Part shown: positions 47,331 to 58,103 of the stretch, piece by piece | How the letters are laid out: every line of letters starts with the position of its first letter | Numbering within the stretch: the stretch's first letter is position 1 | NCBI GenBank assembly: GCA_037102815.1 | Contig: BTPP01000003.1 | Location: forward strand, 1,302,001 to 1,366,000 | Source of the DNA: Neurospora intermedia | Lineage: Eukaryota > Ascomycota > Sordariomycetes > Sordariales > Sordariaceae | Direction: 5' to 3' | Length of the DNA: 64,000 nt | Made by a program: the position numbers and the translations under genes | Notes under the pieces: model-generated | Database searches by the model: none | What the model was told of the DNA's origin: nothing | The model's input: the letters and a program-made list of their open reading frames with translations, nothing else

Positions 47331-50300
47331 ATGTTATGGACCTCATGGCCATCGCTGGTGACCACGGTTCTCATCTCCTCGGCCGTCATTGCTTGGTGGT
47401 TCACGGAGTCTAAGACCACGGCTCTCAACCTGGTCGCGGCCGGTAGTCTCTTTGCGTCTTGCTGGGCCGTTGCTCCGGACCGCGTTCGCGTGCTTGCGAC
47501 GTCTTTATACGCTTCTGCGCTCAACACCATTACGACGGCTCGCATCGATCTTTGGGTTTTCAGGCATGCCAGTATGCTGCTGACGGGTGGAGCTGTCTTT
47601 TGGTAAGTTGGACCCGCACCTGTCATGCCATCACGACGTCGCCTCGTTTGATTCGGTCCGGGCTGTGAGCTAACTGCGTGCGCATGCGCTTGTAGGTTGG
47701 TGCAGCGGGCATGGCAGACGCTATGGAAACCAGTTCCCGAACTGATAAGCATCCTCGGCGTGGATGTGCCAGATCCTCCAGAGGTTTCGCTTGCCGGTAT
47801 TAAACCTAACTCGGCGACAGTCAACTGGACGCGCGCACCGCCCAATCGCTCTGTCCAGAAGTTCCTCATTCAAGTCAACGGGGTAGTTGGTGAGTAGGCG
47901 CCTGGACAAATTCCTTTGGAACTCGGTGGCAACCAGTCCGCCACGCAAAAGGCAAAACCCTAACATATTCATATAGTGGGGGATGTTCCGGCAAACCAAG
48001 ATCCCGCAATAGTCGTCAGCGGTCTCAAGCCAGATCACTTTTATAATGTCCGCGTCATTGCTGTTGGATCCAACAACTTCCAGGCCGGCAGTCGGGTGGT
48101 ACGCTTACGCACCTTCGCTCAAGACGGACGACCCCAGCTCGGTAATGCCCGGTTGCCCTCCAGCTTTACGATCGAAGAACCCAGCCGCATGAAACAATCT
48201 GAACCGTTGGATGAGAATGCAGCTTCACGACCTCCCATTCTTGCATTGGAGACCGCAACAGCTCTGGAAGGTAGTGCTTCCTCGACCCGGGATGGAATTT
48301 CTGCTGCTGCCGCGGGGCCTCGCCGCAATACGGTTACCAGGCGTCACTCGCCGTCGACAGCCAGCCTTGATCAGCCTCTGGTACGGGAAGAAGCTGCGGA
48401 GGATCCCACACAGACGCTGCCAGAGTTAACACAACGATTCGAAAGCATCAGGAAAGAGACAGAAGAGGTGACACAGCTGATGACCAAGGAGGAAGATGAC
48501 ATCAAACGCCTGTTGAACGAGTTAGAGGCTGAAAAGCAGGAGAAGAGAAGAGAGCAGAAGAAAAAGGAGGAACAGACTGAAAAGCTGAGAAGAGATGTCA
48601 ACCTTACTGATCGGGTGATGCGTAATGCCCTCTCCCGGAAAGCCCACAAGGAGAAGGCTTATAAAGAAAAGCAAAACGAACGCTCCAAGTTTCACGACGA
48701 CATCGCCAAATGGGAAGAGGACATTGAGGATATGCGCAAGGGGAGGGAAGGGTTCGAGCAGGAAACCAAACAGCTACAAAAAAGTCACGATCAAGAGGTG
48801 GAGCGACTGCGTGACGCTAACAGTGACCTTCAGGCGTCCTGCGTCGGTTTAGAAGCAGAGCTGAAAGAGCTCAGGGAGCAAGTTCGGGCTCTAGAAGAAG
48901 CTCGCAAGAAGCTTCCCGGTGGCGAGGAAGATGCGGAATGGCGTGAGAAAGAGGCCGAGCTCAGGAGAAACTGGCATCGGCGCCATAGAGAACTCCAGGA
49001 GACTATGAACTTCGAAAACAGGACTACTCGGCGACTTGATGATCATCTTCGCTCCCTGACGATGCAGATACAGCAAATCCCTCCCACCCCTTTCGGTCTT
49101 TACAGCCAGGCAAACACTTCGGGCTTGGAATTTGAGAGCGGAGCACTTGGCCAGACCAAGAGACGAAGCAGAACGACCAGCTCACTTGCCAATGTGTCGG
49201 CACCGTCTCCGTTACCAACATATTCCCAGCTTGATCCGACTGTACCTGTTAATGGCGGCTATGCCAGCGTGAGATCGGCAAATGCGCCCCCCGGGTTTGC
49301 CCAAGGACCGTTCATGATGGGCCTTTCGGCGGACATGCAGTCGCGTCACGACGAAAACTCCAGAGCCACCTCTGCTCCTCTCAGTCCATCCGCTACGGCC
49401 TTGCTTCCTTCGAACATCTTGGACGACTTAGACGACGACGAGCCGAGCCCGGCAGCCAGATACGCACATGATAACTTTGTTTCACAGTCAGGCAACTCTC
49501 TGGACAACGAGCCGCAATCGCCTACATCTTCAGGGGAATCTCCCAGCTTGGTAGGTAGCCCTCATGGATCGTCTCTGAACTTGGCCTTTCCTGCCCTTTC
49601 TGGGGATCACCCCGATCCCCGGTCGTTGAACGCAACAACCGGAATAGGGTCGCCCAACAGAGCGGTGGGTTCAGAGCGCAAGATAGGCAGCCTCTTCACT
49701 TTCCCAAGGACCAGGGCTGCAAAGGTCATGGAGACCGAGGGGCCAATGCTCGGGAGCCTCAAAAATGGACAGAGCCAGTCTTTCCCTCGCCAGACGGACG
49801 AAAACGACGCGTTGGCCAAAAGTCGACGTATCAGTCTCTCGAGCACATGGACCGTGTTCCACCGACATTCGGCTACCCCTGAAGTACTTGATGGCCCATC
49901 CCCCGCTTCGCGCATGTTTTCGACACGCAGCTTCAACCCCTTTGCGAGCTCTTCAAGGCCGGCTGCTGGGATCTTTGCTGAACGTGACCCTAGTAGTCCT
50001 CGACCTGCTAGTATCGCGTCGAACGAGTTCCCACGGCCTTCGACGGAATCCGGGTCGATTTGGGGCCCACCTCTCGCTTCGGACGGAGCAGGACTTGTCA
50101 AAACCAGCCGAATCTGGGCGCAAGACGCACCGTGGTCTCGGACTCCATCTCGCCGGCCGTCCCTGCATGGGTCGCCGTCTGCGCTGAAAACGACGTTAGC
50201 CTCTGCCGACGACGAGATTCTGGACGAAGGACCACTGCCCAATGTTCATGAGGTTGGTGTTATTGGCAGACCTCCGCCACAACATGCGTCCAAGGACAAG

Positions 50301-51056
50301 GATAAAGCCATTGGACGTTTGAACCCCAACGCTCCAGCCTTCAGCATAGGGTCATTGTTCAAGAAGGAGAAGGAAAAGGATGGGGCAAAGAAAGCTAAGG
50401 ACAAAGGGAAAGACAAGACTACCAAGAACAAGGAACCAGGTAGTGCATCCCCGAGCCACGTGACTCCGATTGTAGCCTCAATAGAGATGTTGCTGGAATC
50501 TCCTACGGAGTCCCGTAAGTCTCGCGATGGGATGCTGCTGGAGCCTACGCGGACGTCAGTCTCGATGACGGAATCTCACGAATCTCTTTCCCTCGAACAC
50601 TCTTTCTCAAACACCCCCTCGGAGGCACTGAGTACTGGCCTGTCAGGCAGCTTCAAGGAGGACAACGTAGTCCGCAAGCTGTTTCGTAAGGGAAGCTCGG
50701 GCAAGTTCAGCCTTGCGGGCCGTTCGGGGGGTGGTCTCTTCAAGAAGGGACCCGGAAGTACGGCCAGTGCTTCGGATAGAGGCGTTTCGATTGGTGATCG
50801 GTCGAGTATGGATAACCTCGAAGATCTCGGCGAGGACGCGCTGGGCCCAGCATTCTTGGCCCGCAGCTATGAAAGTGTCACCAGTAGTCCGAACGTTGGT
50901 CCGTCGGCCTCAGCCAGCAACGTCAAGGACAAGTCTGCAAAGGAGAATAAAACTCCTGGCGTGAGCTGGCTTAACTTTGGCAAGAAGGGAAAGAAGGAAA
51001 GGGAGAGCGTGGAGCTGGAAAGGGAGAGGACTCAGGTCATGAAGCCAGAGGTGTAG
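47331..51056 (+). CDS. Membrane-anchored fibronectin type III / coiled-coil protein
   Basis: Three exons: 47331-47602, 47696-47889 and 47977-51056. The introns are 93 and 87 bases, with gtaagt/gtgagt donors and gctaac/cctaac branches; 1181 residues. The first 100 residues have two or three hydrophobic segments (LVTTVLISSAVIAWWF; ALNLVAAGSLFASCWAVA; MLLTGGAVFWLV). A fibronectin III domain follows (about residues 115-205: PDPPEVSLAGIKPNSATVNW to FYNVRVIAVGSNNFQ). Then comes a long charged coiled coil (about 260-475) and a disordered Ser/Pro-rich tail with lysine-rich patches. I know no function for this family. The arrangement suggests a membrane-tethered scaffold with its coiled coil in the cytosol. 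Large size and low-complexity tail are typical of Pezizomycotina proteins. Confidence 0.88.
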
Positions 51057-51814
51057 AAGCCAAAGGCTCAGGACGGTGATGAGAGCGAGGACAAGACTGG
51101 CTGAAAGGTCGTTATTGTTCATGTTCGTCGGCTGTTTATGCCAGGGTTGTGTCTCCCCCAACATGTTGTTGACCCCGTGGAAAAATTAAGCGTATCCAAA
51201 AGGCTGTCTGTCTATACTACTGGCCGTCATTGAAGCGGAGAAAATACTTGAAAAAAAGAAAAGTCTTGTCTGTATTACCAAATTGCCACAACATATAAAT
51301 TACAAAGTAATTGAAGCTCTCCTGGATCATAAACGGAGAGTTTGAATTTAGTACACACCACAGCTGATCCAGTTGTAGTGTAGCACGATGCACCGGGCGG
51401 AATGGGCGGATTCCACTGCACGGATGGCTTGGCATCGCACCATTTGCGGGTGCCTGGTGGGGTTCAGATCCTGAAGCTCGGTACTTTGTAGTAGTTCGTA
51501 GTCCGCCGCGGCAAGTAAGTACTGTGTAGTTCTAGTCCTTCACCATCTTGACGGCTCGTAAACAGCAGCATCACCAAGCTACACTAGACGGAGCCTTTCA
51601 CCACACGACCTGCCGTTGTGTCCAACTCGAATCCCAGGCTACGCTTTAAAGAATAGGTCATAGTCATCCCTTCGAGACCCCGTCCCGTCCAAGCCAATCG
51701 ACCCGAGAGAGCTCGCCATCCTAGGTATTCGGACTCGAATCTTCCTTCTTCCTCCACCCTCGACGACAACCATTTCCAACAAAACCACCACTTGCCGTCG
51801 CTTAAACGATCACC
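51057..51814. other. Intergenic region and cmc1 promoter
   Basis: The first part is the 3' untranslated region of the preceding gene; the last 250 bases are a C-rich leader. No gene seen. Confidence 0.6.
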
Positions 51815-52627
51815 ATGGGCGGCGATGTTCCATCAACATTCGGGAGTGCCAGCAGCAGCAGTAGCAGCAGCAGCAGTAATGGTCAAACAGACAAGCAAGT
51901 AGAACGCTTGCCGATGCCCTCCAGGAACCCTCTGCCTCTCTCGGCGTCACAGGAGGCCCAAGTCCGAGACATCTTTTACGCCAGGGTCAGAAGGCAATGT
52001 ACTGAGGAAATCAAGGGTTAGTTCTGTTCCTTGGGCTTTGTGCCTCTATCCCCGTGTGATTCCTTTCGTTTTTTTGTTTTTGTGTTTTTCCATCTCCCGC
52101 CCCGTCGGCGGTAGCTGGTAGCTACTCCTCACGACCAAGCTCCTCAACCCTTTCGCCTTTTTTTTTTCTTTCTTCTTCTCCTCTTTAGCACACTCAATAG
52201 CTAACCACAAGTCTTCACAGCCTTCGCCGAATGCGCCCTAGGCCGCACCTTCTCCGTCCCCTTCGCCTGCCGTGCACCCCACCGGGTCATGAACAACTGC
52301 ATGAAGTTGCACGCCACGCCCGCCGAGCAGGACGCCGCGCGCGAGGAGTGGTTTGCTTTACGTATGGAGCGCGCCCGGGAGCGCGAGCGCAAGGCCAGGC
52401 GCAAGGCCGAGCAGGAGGCCTTTTTGCGCGAGTGGTGGGGTTTACCCGAGAAGGACCGCGAGGAGGCGCGCAGGGAGCTTGAGAAATTAAATCAGAAGGA
52501 GAGAGTGGGTGGGTATGTGGGGAACAATCGCCTGAGAGATGCTAATGAGGCTGCGGCGAAGAAGAGCAAGTTGTTGGAGCAGGCGAGGCTGGAGAGGGAT
52601 GGGATCGATCGGGATTTGCATACGTGA
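51815..52627 (+). CDS. cmc1: COX assembly mitochondrial protein Cmc1 (twin Cx9C)
   Basis: Exons 51815-52016 and 52221-52627 flank a 204-base intron (gttagt donor, gctaac branch, ttcacag acceptor); 202 residues. Splicing completes the first Cx9C motif (CTEEIKAFAEC), whose two cysteines fall in different exons. The second is CRAPHRVMNNC. The twin Cx9C hairpin is the substrate of the Mia40 relay and marks intermembrane-space proteins. Cmc1 helps stabilise newly made Cox1 during cytochrome oxidase assembly. Compared with the roughly 110-residue yeast protein, this one has a serine-rich N-terminal extension and a long charged helix (RMERARERERKARRKAEQEA) at the C-terminus. Cmc2 is the alternative family member, but the CMKLHATPAEQDAAREEWF end favours Cmc1. 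Confidence 0.92.
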
Positions 52628-53623
52628 GGCGGCTTTCGTTGGGGGAGAACAGACGGGGAGAGGGAAGGGAAAGAGCAAGAAAGAGAAAGAGAAAGAGGGA
52701 GAGGGAGGGAAGGGGTTCTGATGAGGACAGTGAGACGGAAAGTCTAAGGGGGAAGAAGCGAAGCGCGGGGGGAAAGACAATTTTGCGCCCTTGACTACGA
52801 CTCGTCAGAACAATAAGAAAGACACACGTGAGGTGCGGTGGTCCGGGGTTGGATTGGGTGCCGCAAGGCTACGAGGCTGTTGCGCCGAGCTTTACTTCCG
52901 GTCAAGATTCGAGTTCCGCCTTTCGGACGACAATCACTCTCGACGCTTTCTAACAGTTCCGCGGGTTTTGTTTCACAGAAACTCTGTGCTGTTGAAGAGG
53001 AAGGTGCATGTGGGACTCTACTCTGTACGCTTCGAGACAAGGGCAATCAGGGGTTTGTTTACTTGACCAGCGGACAAGGAGTGGCTAGCCGAACCACGGT
53101 TGATTTGCAATGGCGTTATGTTTTCATAAACCGGGGTTGGTTCAGGAAATGGGACGGAAGACAAGGGAGAGAGAGGGTGGACTGCGCAGCACATCTACCA
53201 AGCATCTGTATAGTATCACAATGGAGCCGGAGGGGGAGGGATATAGGGAAGTCGTGTAAGAATAGAGCCAATCGAACAAATCTCTTTATCAACATAAGGT
53301 AGGTACAATTAGGTTTTTTCCCTCCCTTGTTTCTTTTTTTTTTTTTTTTTTTTTTTTTTTGAAACACGTCTCTCTTTTCCTTCTGTCCCCCGTATGGACA
53401 TACTTCCGTTTACTCCCCTCCACCTTTGATTCACCCTTCCTCCATGTTGCGCCTGTTTATGCCCTCTACCTACAAGTTTACATATATGCATCTATGTTGC
53501 CCACCAAGCTCCCCCCAAAAGATGTTTTCGAGAACCTACAACCTCTCACCTTCCCACGCAATGCTAACCCATCGGCGGGAAAGGGTGAAAACACAACCAT
53601 TGAGGGAAGAGCAAAGCAATAAA
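52628..53623. other. Convergent intergenic region between cmc1 and the mannosidase
   Basis: A purine-rich tract (52650-52720) follows the cmc1 stop and a 27-base poly(T) lies at 53334-53360. Both are likely within 3' untranslated regions. No gene seen. Confidence 0.6.
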
Positions 53624-55642
53624 CTACTTCGCCGGCTCACTTCGACTTTTCTCTTCACCATCACCCCCCTTCTCTCTCACCTTCACCTTCACCTCACCCA
53701 TCGGCCTCGGCACCCTAAACGGATGAGCCTCGGTATTAAACACCCAACCATCCAAAGTCACCCCCTCCTCCTCCCTCCCTCCGGCCCCTTCCGCAGCAGC
53801 GCCATCCTCCGGACTAAAAATCAGATAGAAATACTTCAAAGTCTCGGCCATCCAAAAACTCTCCATCGAGTCTGTTTTGGCGGTCGGCTGTCCCGGATTT
53901 GGAATGTGCACATGCTCGATGGCGGAAAACGCAAACTTGGTTTCTGTGGCCTTGGTGATGGATTGGAACATGCGCCAGGCCATGTCCAAAAGGTCCTTTT
54001 TCCCCGTTATGCGGTAGAGAACAAAGAGGGATTCGATGGCTTCAGGGCGGAGGAAGTAATGGGGGTCGAGGAGTTTGGTAAATGGTTTTGGGAGGGTGGT
54101 GGTGGTTTGGGAGTTGGTGGTGGTATCTAAGGCGGCGAAACGGGTGTTCATTACAGCTGCTCCTGCAGCGGCGGCGGCGGCTTTCTTTTTCTTTTGTCGC
54201 CATTTCGCTTCGTTCCAGGGGCATTGGGTGAGATGGTCGTCATTTTCTTCTTCGGCCTCATGCTCTACCTCTACCTTCTCACACGGCACAAGCTCGGAAA
54301 CCTCAGGCATGATGCCAGTGGAAAAGGCTTCATACGCCCATGCACAGCCCCGGGCTAATTGCTCGCCGATTTGCACGTGGTCGGGCCTGTCAAAGAGCTT
54401 ACCGCCCAGCGCAAACATACCGCCGGCAAAACAACCGAGGTGCTGGACGCGCGGCTGGAGTTGGGATTTATCGCGTTGGGTGGACACGGCGTTGCCGGAG
54501 AACAGAATGTCGGGAGGAGGAGGAGACCCGGCTTCGTATGTATCGTCGTCGCCGGACGGGAGCATGGGGCGGAACAGGAGGTGCTTAACGGCCGCGTCCA
54601 TGGCTTTGACGTGCATCAGTTCGTAGGAAGGGTCGAGGCCGCCGAGTAGGAGGTAGGTCTTGGAGAGGTATTCATAGGTGGAATCGGCTTGGGCGCCGAG
54701 GGTGAAGAGGGTGTCGGACCTGGGGCGGGTTCCTTCTATAAGGTCGATGTACTTTGGCCAGAGACCGGGGAGGTTGGTTTGCTCTTGGGTCTTTTCAAGG
54801 CCCTTTTTCAGCTGCTCCACGATGGAGTAGTACTTGGGATCACCGGTTAACTGGGAGAGGCGGGTGAATTCCATGGACATGGAGCCGAGGACTGCAAGGG
54901 ACTGGCGTGATGAGGCGCTCAGCTCACCATTCTTAGCCTTCTTGAAGTCATAGGAGTTGGCAGGTAGGTGATTGGGAGTGTCAAAGCCTGCGAAGAGCAT
55001 GTCACCTAGCTCTACCGCTTTCTTGAACAGGATCTCGCGGCCACTCAAGTCGTAGGCGGAAAGTAGGCCGCCGAGATATCTGATGTTTGTTTCAAACAGG
55101 CTGCAGTGCGAAGACGATGACTTATTCCAGTCGATGGCCCCCACCGCGCGCACAGCTTCTTCGAATTCCTCCCTCAACCCCATGATCCAGAGAGTGTCGA
55201 GCGAGTCCACCAAGGTAGCACCCCATCCGCCAAAGCCATCCCTTCCAGTCAGCGACTGCGGAGTGAGCTCGTCATGTCGCCAGGCAAACGCTCGGTAAGA
55301 CTTCCATGATTTTTGAGCGGCCTTTCTGACGGCATCCCTTCGATGCCATTGGGTCTCGTTATGCGCCTTGCCAAGTTCGTCTGCGGTGAAGGCATATTGA
55401 ATACGCGGAAGCTCACGGGGAGGGCCTTTGGGAAGCTGTACAAGTGAGGATTCAGGTATCGGATACTTCATTGGCCGACTTGCCCAGTCGAAACTTGTTG
55501 GTATGTACTCTTCATCTGGTTCTGCATCTTGCCATCCCTGAGATCGAGATAACGAAGGATAGGAGAGGTAGGCAAAGACAAGGAAGAAAACGACTAGGAG
55601 AAGCAGACGTTGAAGCCTACGACCGCTTGCCAAAGGGGTCAT
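53624..55642 (-). CDS. GH47 mannosyl-oligosaccharide alpha-1,2-mannosidase
   Basis: A single exon. I start at the ATG at 55640-55642 because it gives a type II membrane protein: a short basic tail (MTPLASGRRLQR), then one hydrophobic anchor (LLLLVVFFLVFAYLSY); 672 residues. The frame also has an ATG at 55823-55825 that would add 61 residues. Catalytic-domain landmarks include WKSYRAFAWRHDELTP, GWGATLVDSLDTLWIMGL, SLFETNIRYLGGLLSAYDLS, HLGCFAGGMFALGG, FLRPEAIESLFVLYRITG and the calcium-loop FNTEAHPF near the end. The enzyme trims alpha-1,2-mannose from N-glycans in the ER or Golgi lumen. An alanine/lysine-rich and Thr-rich insertion at about residues 500-540 is unusual. Which paralogue it is cannot be told from the sequence alone. 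Confidence 0.93.
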   Translation of the reverse strand: MTPLASGRRLQRLLLLVVFFLVFAYLSYPSLSRSQGWQDAEPDEEYIPTSFDWASRPMKYPIPESSLVQLPKGPPRELPRIQYAFTADELGKAHNETQWHRRDAVRKAAQKSWKSYRAFAWRHDELTPQSLTGRDGFGGWGATLVDSLDTLWIMGLREEFEEAVRAVGAIDWNKSSSSHCSLFETNIRYLGGLLSAYDLSGREILFKKAVELGDMLFAGFDTPNHLPANSYDFKKAKNGELSASSRQSLAVLGSMSMEFTRLSQLTGDPKYYSIVEQLKKGLEKTQEQTNLPGLWPKYIDLIEGTRPRSDTLFTLGAQADSTYEYLSKTYLLLGGLDPSYELMHVKAMDAAVKHLLFRPMLPSGDDDTYEAGSPPPPDILFSGNAVSTQRDKSQLQPRVQHLGCFAGGMFALGGKLFDRPDHVQIGEQLARGCAWAYEAFSTGIMPEVSELVPCEKVEVEHEAEEENDDHLTQCPWNEAKWRQKKKKAAAAAAGAAVMNTRFAALDTTTNSQTTTTLPKPFTKLLDPHYFLRPEAIESLFVLYRITGKKDLLDMAWRMFQSITKATETKFAFSAIEHVHIPNPGQPTAKTDSMESFWMAETLKYFYLIFSPEDGAAAEGAGGREEEGVTLDGWVFNTEAHPFRVPRPMGEVKVKVREKGGDGEEKSRSEPAK

Positions 55643-56785
55643 GATTTGGGTCAAGAGATTGGCGCATTGCTGAGCCAACTCTTGATATGCCAAGATAACT
55701 TGAGGAGAGAAAGAAAAAGATGAATTGCAAAACCCACACGCGTAAACAAGACAAAAGAAAAGACTACTAGTACACCAAGCCGGAAGGACCACCTGCGCAA
55801 GCTGTCCATGTCCATTGCTGGACATGAAGCTGGGTCAAACCTGCTTCCATCATGCCAGCCGCGCGTTGGCGGAGCTCGAGGACCACACTACAGTTCAAGT
55901 ATGCATGCCCAGAATCTTGGGGGGAGGGGGCTGAGTGAGGTCAGTGACGCCTTGAGACATCATCAAGTCTCTTATAAGACAGAGCCTCAACCCCATTTCC
56001 CGCGAGATATTGCTTTCGTTCCACATTTGCCGATCATCATCGAGGCTGCTATCGTAGCTCGCTTGGGCGTTAGTTGTGTCCAGGGACAATAGTCCAGACT
56101 CAGAACCGAAGCATCCGGGAATTTCAGACGAAAGTGGGCTTGGTATTGGTGAACGTCATGTCTAGATGTTCCAATGCCCGAGAAAGGCATAGCATGCACA
56201 GTGGGCATGAAGTTTGGAGTCGGCACAGGTTGCTAGTGAAGTCCTGCAAGAAAGACCTGATGAGCATTTCAACGACAGATGTCGTGACCTCTACAGGTGG
56301 TTGAACACATGATGTTACTGTATTGGACGTTGAAGAGCGTGGTCAACAGCGGAAACGAGTCAGTCGCCAGCATTGGGAAAGACTTCCGTGTTTAGAAAGA
56401 CGGAGTGAAGTCGGATCGAAGTCCCGAGTGTGTGAAACAGCCCCTGCACTGTTACCGATCAGTGCATCCGTCTGCATCTGAAGTCGTGCTTGGAAGGCCC
56501 GGAACCTTCCCGTCGCCAAGCCTACCATGACCCACTCTCATGCAGGCCCTTTCCTAGGCGGTCAGCGGGGTGAATCTCTTATCGCTTATCGCAGGTCCAG
56601 GCTCCTCCAAATTTTTGGAACCAGCCAGCCACGCTGTGGAAGACGACACCGTTCAGCGGCAACCAAGGCCACTTTGCAAGCCGCCTTCATTGCTTCCTTC
56701 GATTGACCTCCCTCTTTCCTTTTGCTGGCGTCTCTCCCGGATCATATCTTACACCTCTCCCACATAATACAGACGGACATCAACC
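55643..56785. other. Divergent promoter region of the mannosidase and utp11
   Basis: About 1.1 kb with short overlapping open stretches and no domain. The utp11 leader from about 56650 is CT-rich. No gene seen. Confidence 0.6.
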
Positions 56786-57696
56786 ATGTCGTCGCTACGG
56801 AACAGGTATGCTCAGGTTTTCCTCCTCCTTGGAAATCACTTGACCAAACGGAGACTAATCCGTCGTTTTCCAATTGCAGCGTTCAGCGCCGCTCCCATAA
56901 GGAGCGCGCCCAGCCACTCGAGCGCCAACGTCTCGGTCTTCTCGAAAAGAAGAAGGACTACCAAAAGCGTGCCAAGGACTACAAGAAGAAGCAGGAAGTC
57001 CTCAAGTCGTTGCGCCAGAAGGTCGCCGAGAAGAACGAAGATGAATTTTACTTTGGCATGATGTCCCGCAAGGGACCCGGTTCCGCCATCACCTACGACG
57101 GCAAAAAAAAGAACTTTACCGGCACGGTCGAAGGCGATCGCGGCAACAAGGCCATGGACGTGGAGACGGTGCGCCTGCTCAAGACACAGGATCTGGGTTA
57201 CCTACGGACGATGCGGAACGTGGCTGCCAAGGAGGTGCGCGAGCTGATGGAGAGGGTCATTCTTGCTGGTGGCGCCGACGTGGACGACGATAGCGAGGAC
57301 GACGACGATGACGACGATTTTGAGGACTTCAATGAGGATATGGGCGGCAGCAGCAAGAACAAGAAGAAGAGCTCGAGCGGGAGGACAGTACCCAAGAAGA
57401 TTGTCTTTTTCGACGCGGCAGAGGAGCGCCAGCAAAAGTTACAGGCAGTGGAAGACCAAGAGATGCAAGATTTCGATTCAGAAGAGGACGAGGAAAAGGC
57501 AAAGGAGGCGGGTCGGAAGGCGCGAAACTTGGCGAGACTGCAGAACAGGCTCAAGCAGGCCAAGAAGAAGCTCAAGGCTTTAACGGATGCTGAGACGGAG
57601 CTGGAGATCACACAGGCCAAAATGGCCAAGACACGGACGTCTGGCGGCATCACAAAATCCGGCAGGAGGATCAAGGTCAAGGAGAGAAAAAGGTGA
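56786..57696 (+). CDS. utp11: U3 snoRNP-associated protein Utp11
   Basis: Exon 1 is only 20 bases (56786-56805). A 74-base intron (gtatgc donor, gactaatc branch, ttgcag acceptor) separates it from exon 2 (56880-57696). The spliced protein has 278 residues and starts [20 protein letters not shown], the conserved Utp11 amino terminus. It continues with [20 protein letters not shown] and [20 protein letters not shown]. An acidic aspartate run (about residues 172-185) precedes a basic coiled-coil end. Utp11 belongs to the small-subunit processome and is needed for 18S rRNA maturation in the nucleolus. A reading without the micro-exon would mis-start the protein. Confidence 0.96.
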
Positions 57697-58103
57697 CGGA
57701 CTCGACAGAAGGCTTCCGTTTCTTTTCTCCTCTCTCTTTGTTCCCTTCCTTACTGGTGGGCTGCTTTTTTTTGTTCCGATTTTCACTGTGTTCAATTTTT
57801 TCAAGGAGCGATTTGACGACATCAACACAAATAGTCCCTTCTGAGGGTTTCATTCAGATTCGTCTATGAAGACAGCTAGGTAGCTCCCATAGCTACTGCT
57901 GTTGGTGCGGTTGATGATGATGATGCAAAATACCAACCACAATAATACCCGGCCCATCATCAAAACGCCTGAAACAAAAAAATATACACCTTTTCATGAG
58001 CTCCATCAGCATGATTTTTCTCTGGGACCTCCAGCTGTCAGTTTCACGGTGTCCTTGTTAGGGTATTGCCAAGTTGCTTGGGTTGCTATCATCCTTTTCT
58101 GAT
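57697..58103. other. Short convergent intergenic region
   Basis: 3' untranslated DNA of utp11 and of the minus-strand gene that follows. No gene seen. Confidence 0.6.

Noticed and set aside
49607-50242. 211-residue minus-strand open frame within the fibronectin III gene
   Set aside because: Antisense shadow of the low-complexity tail; no recognisable domain.
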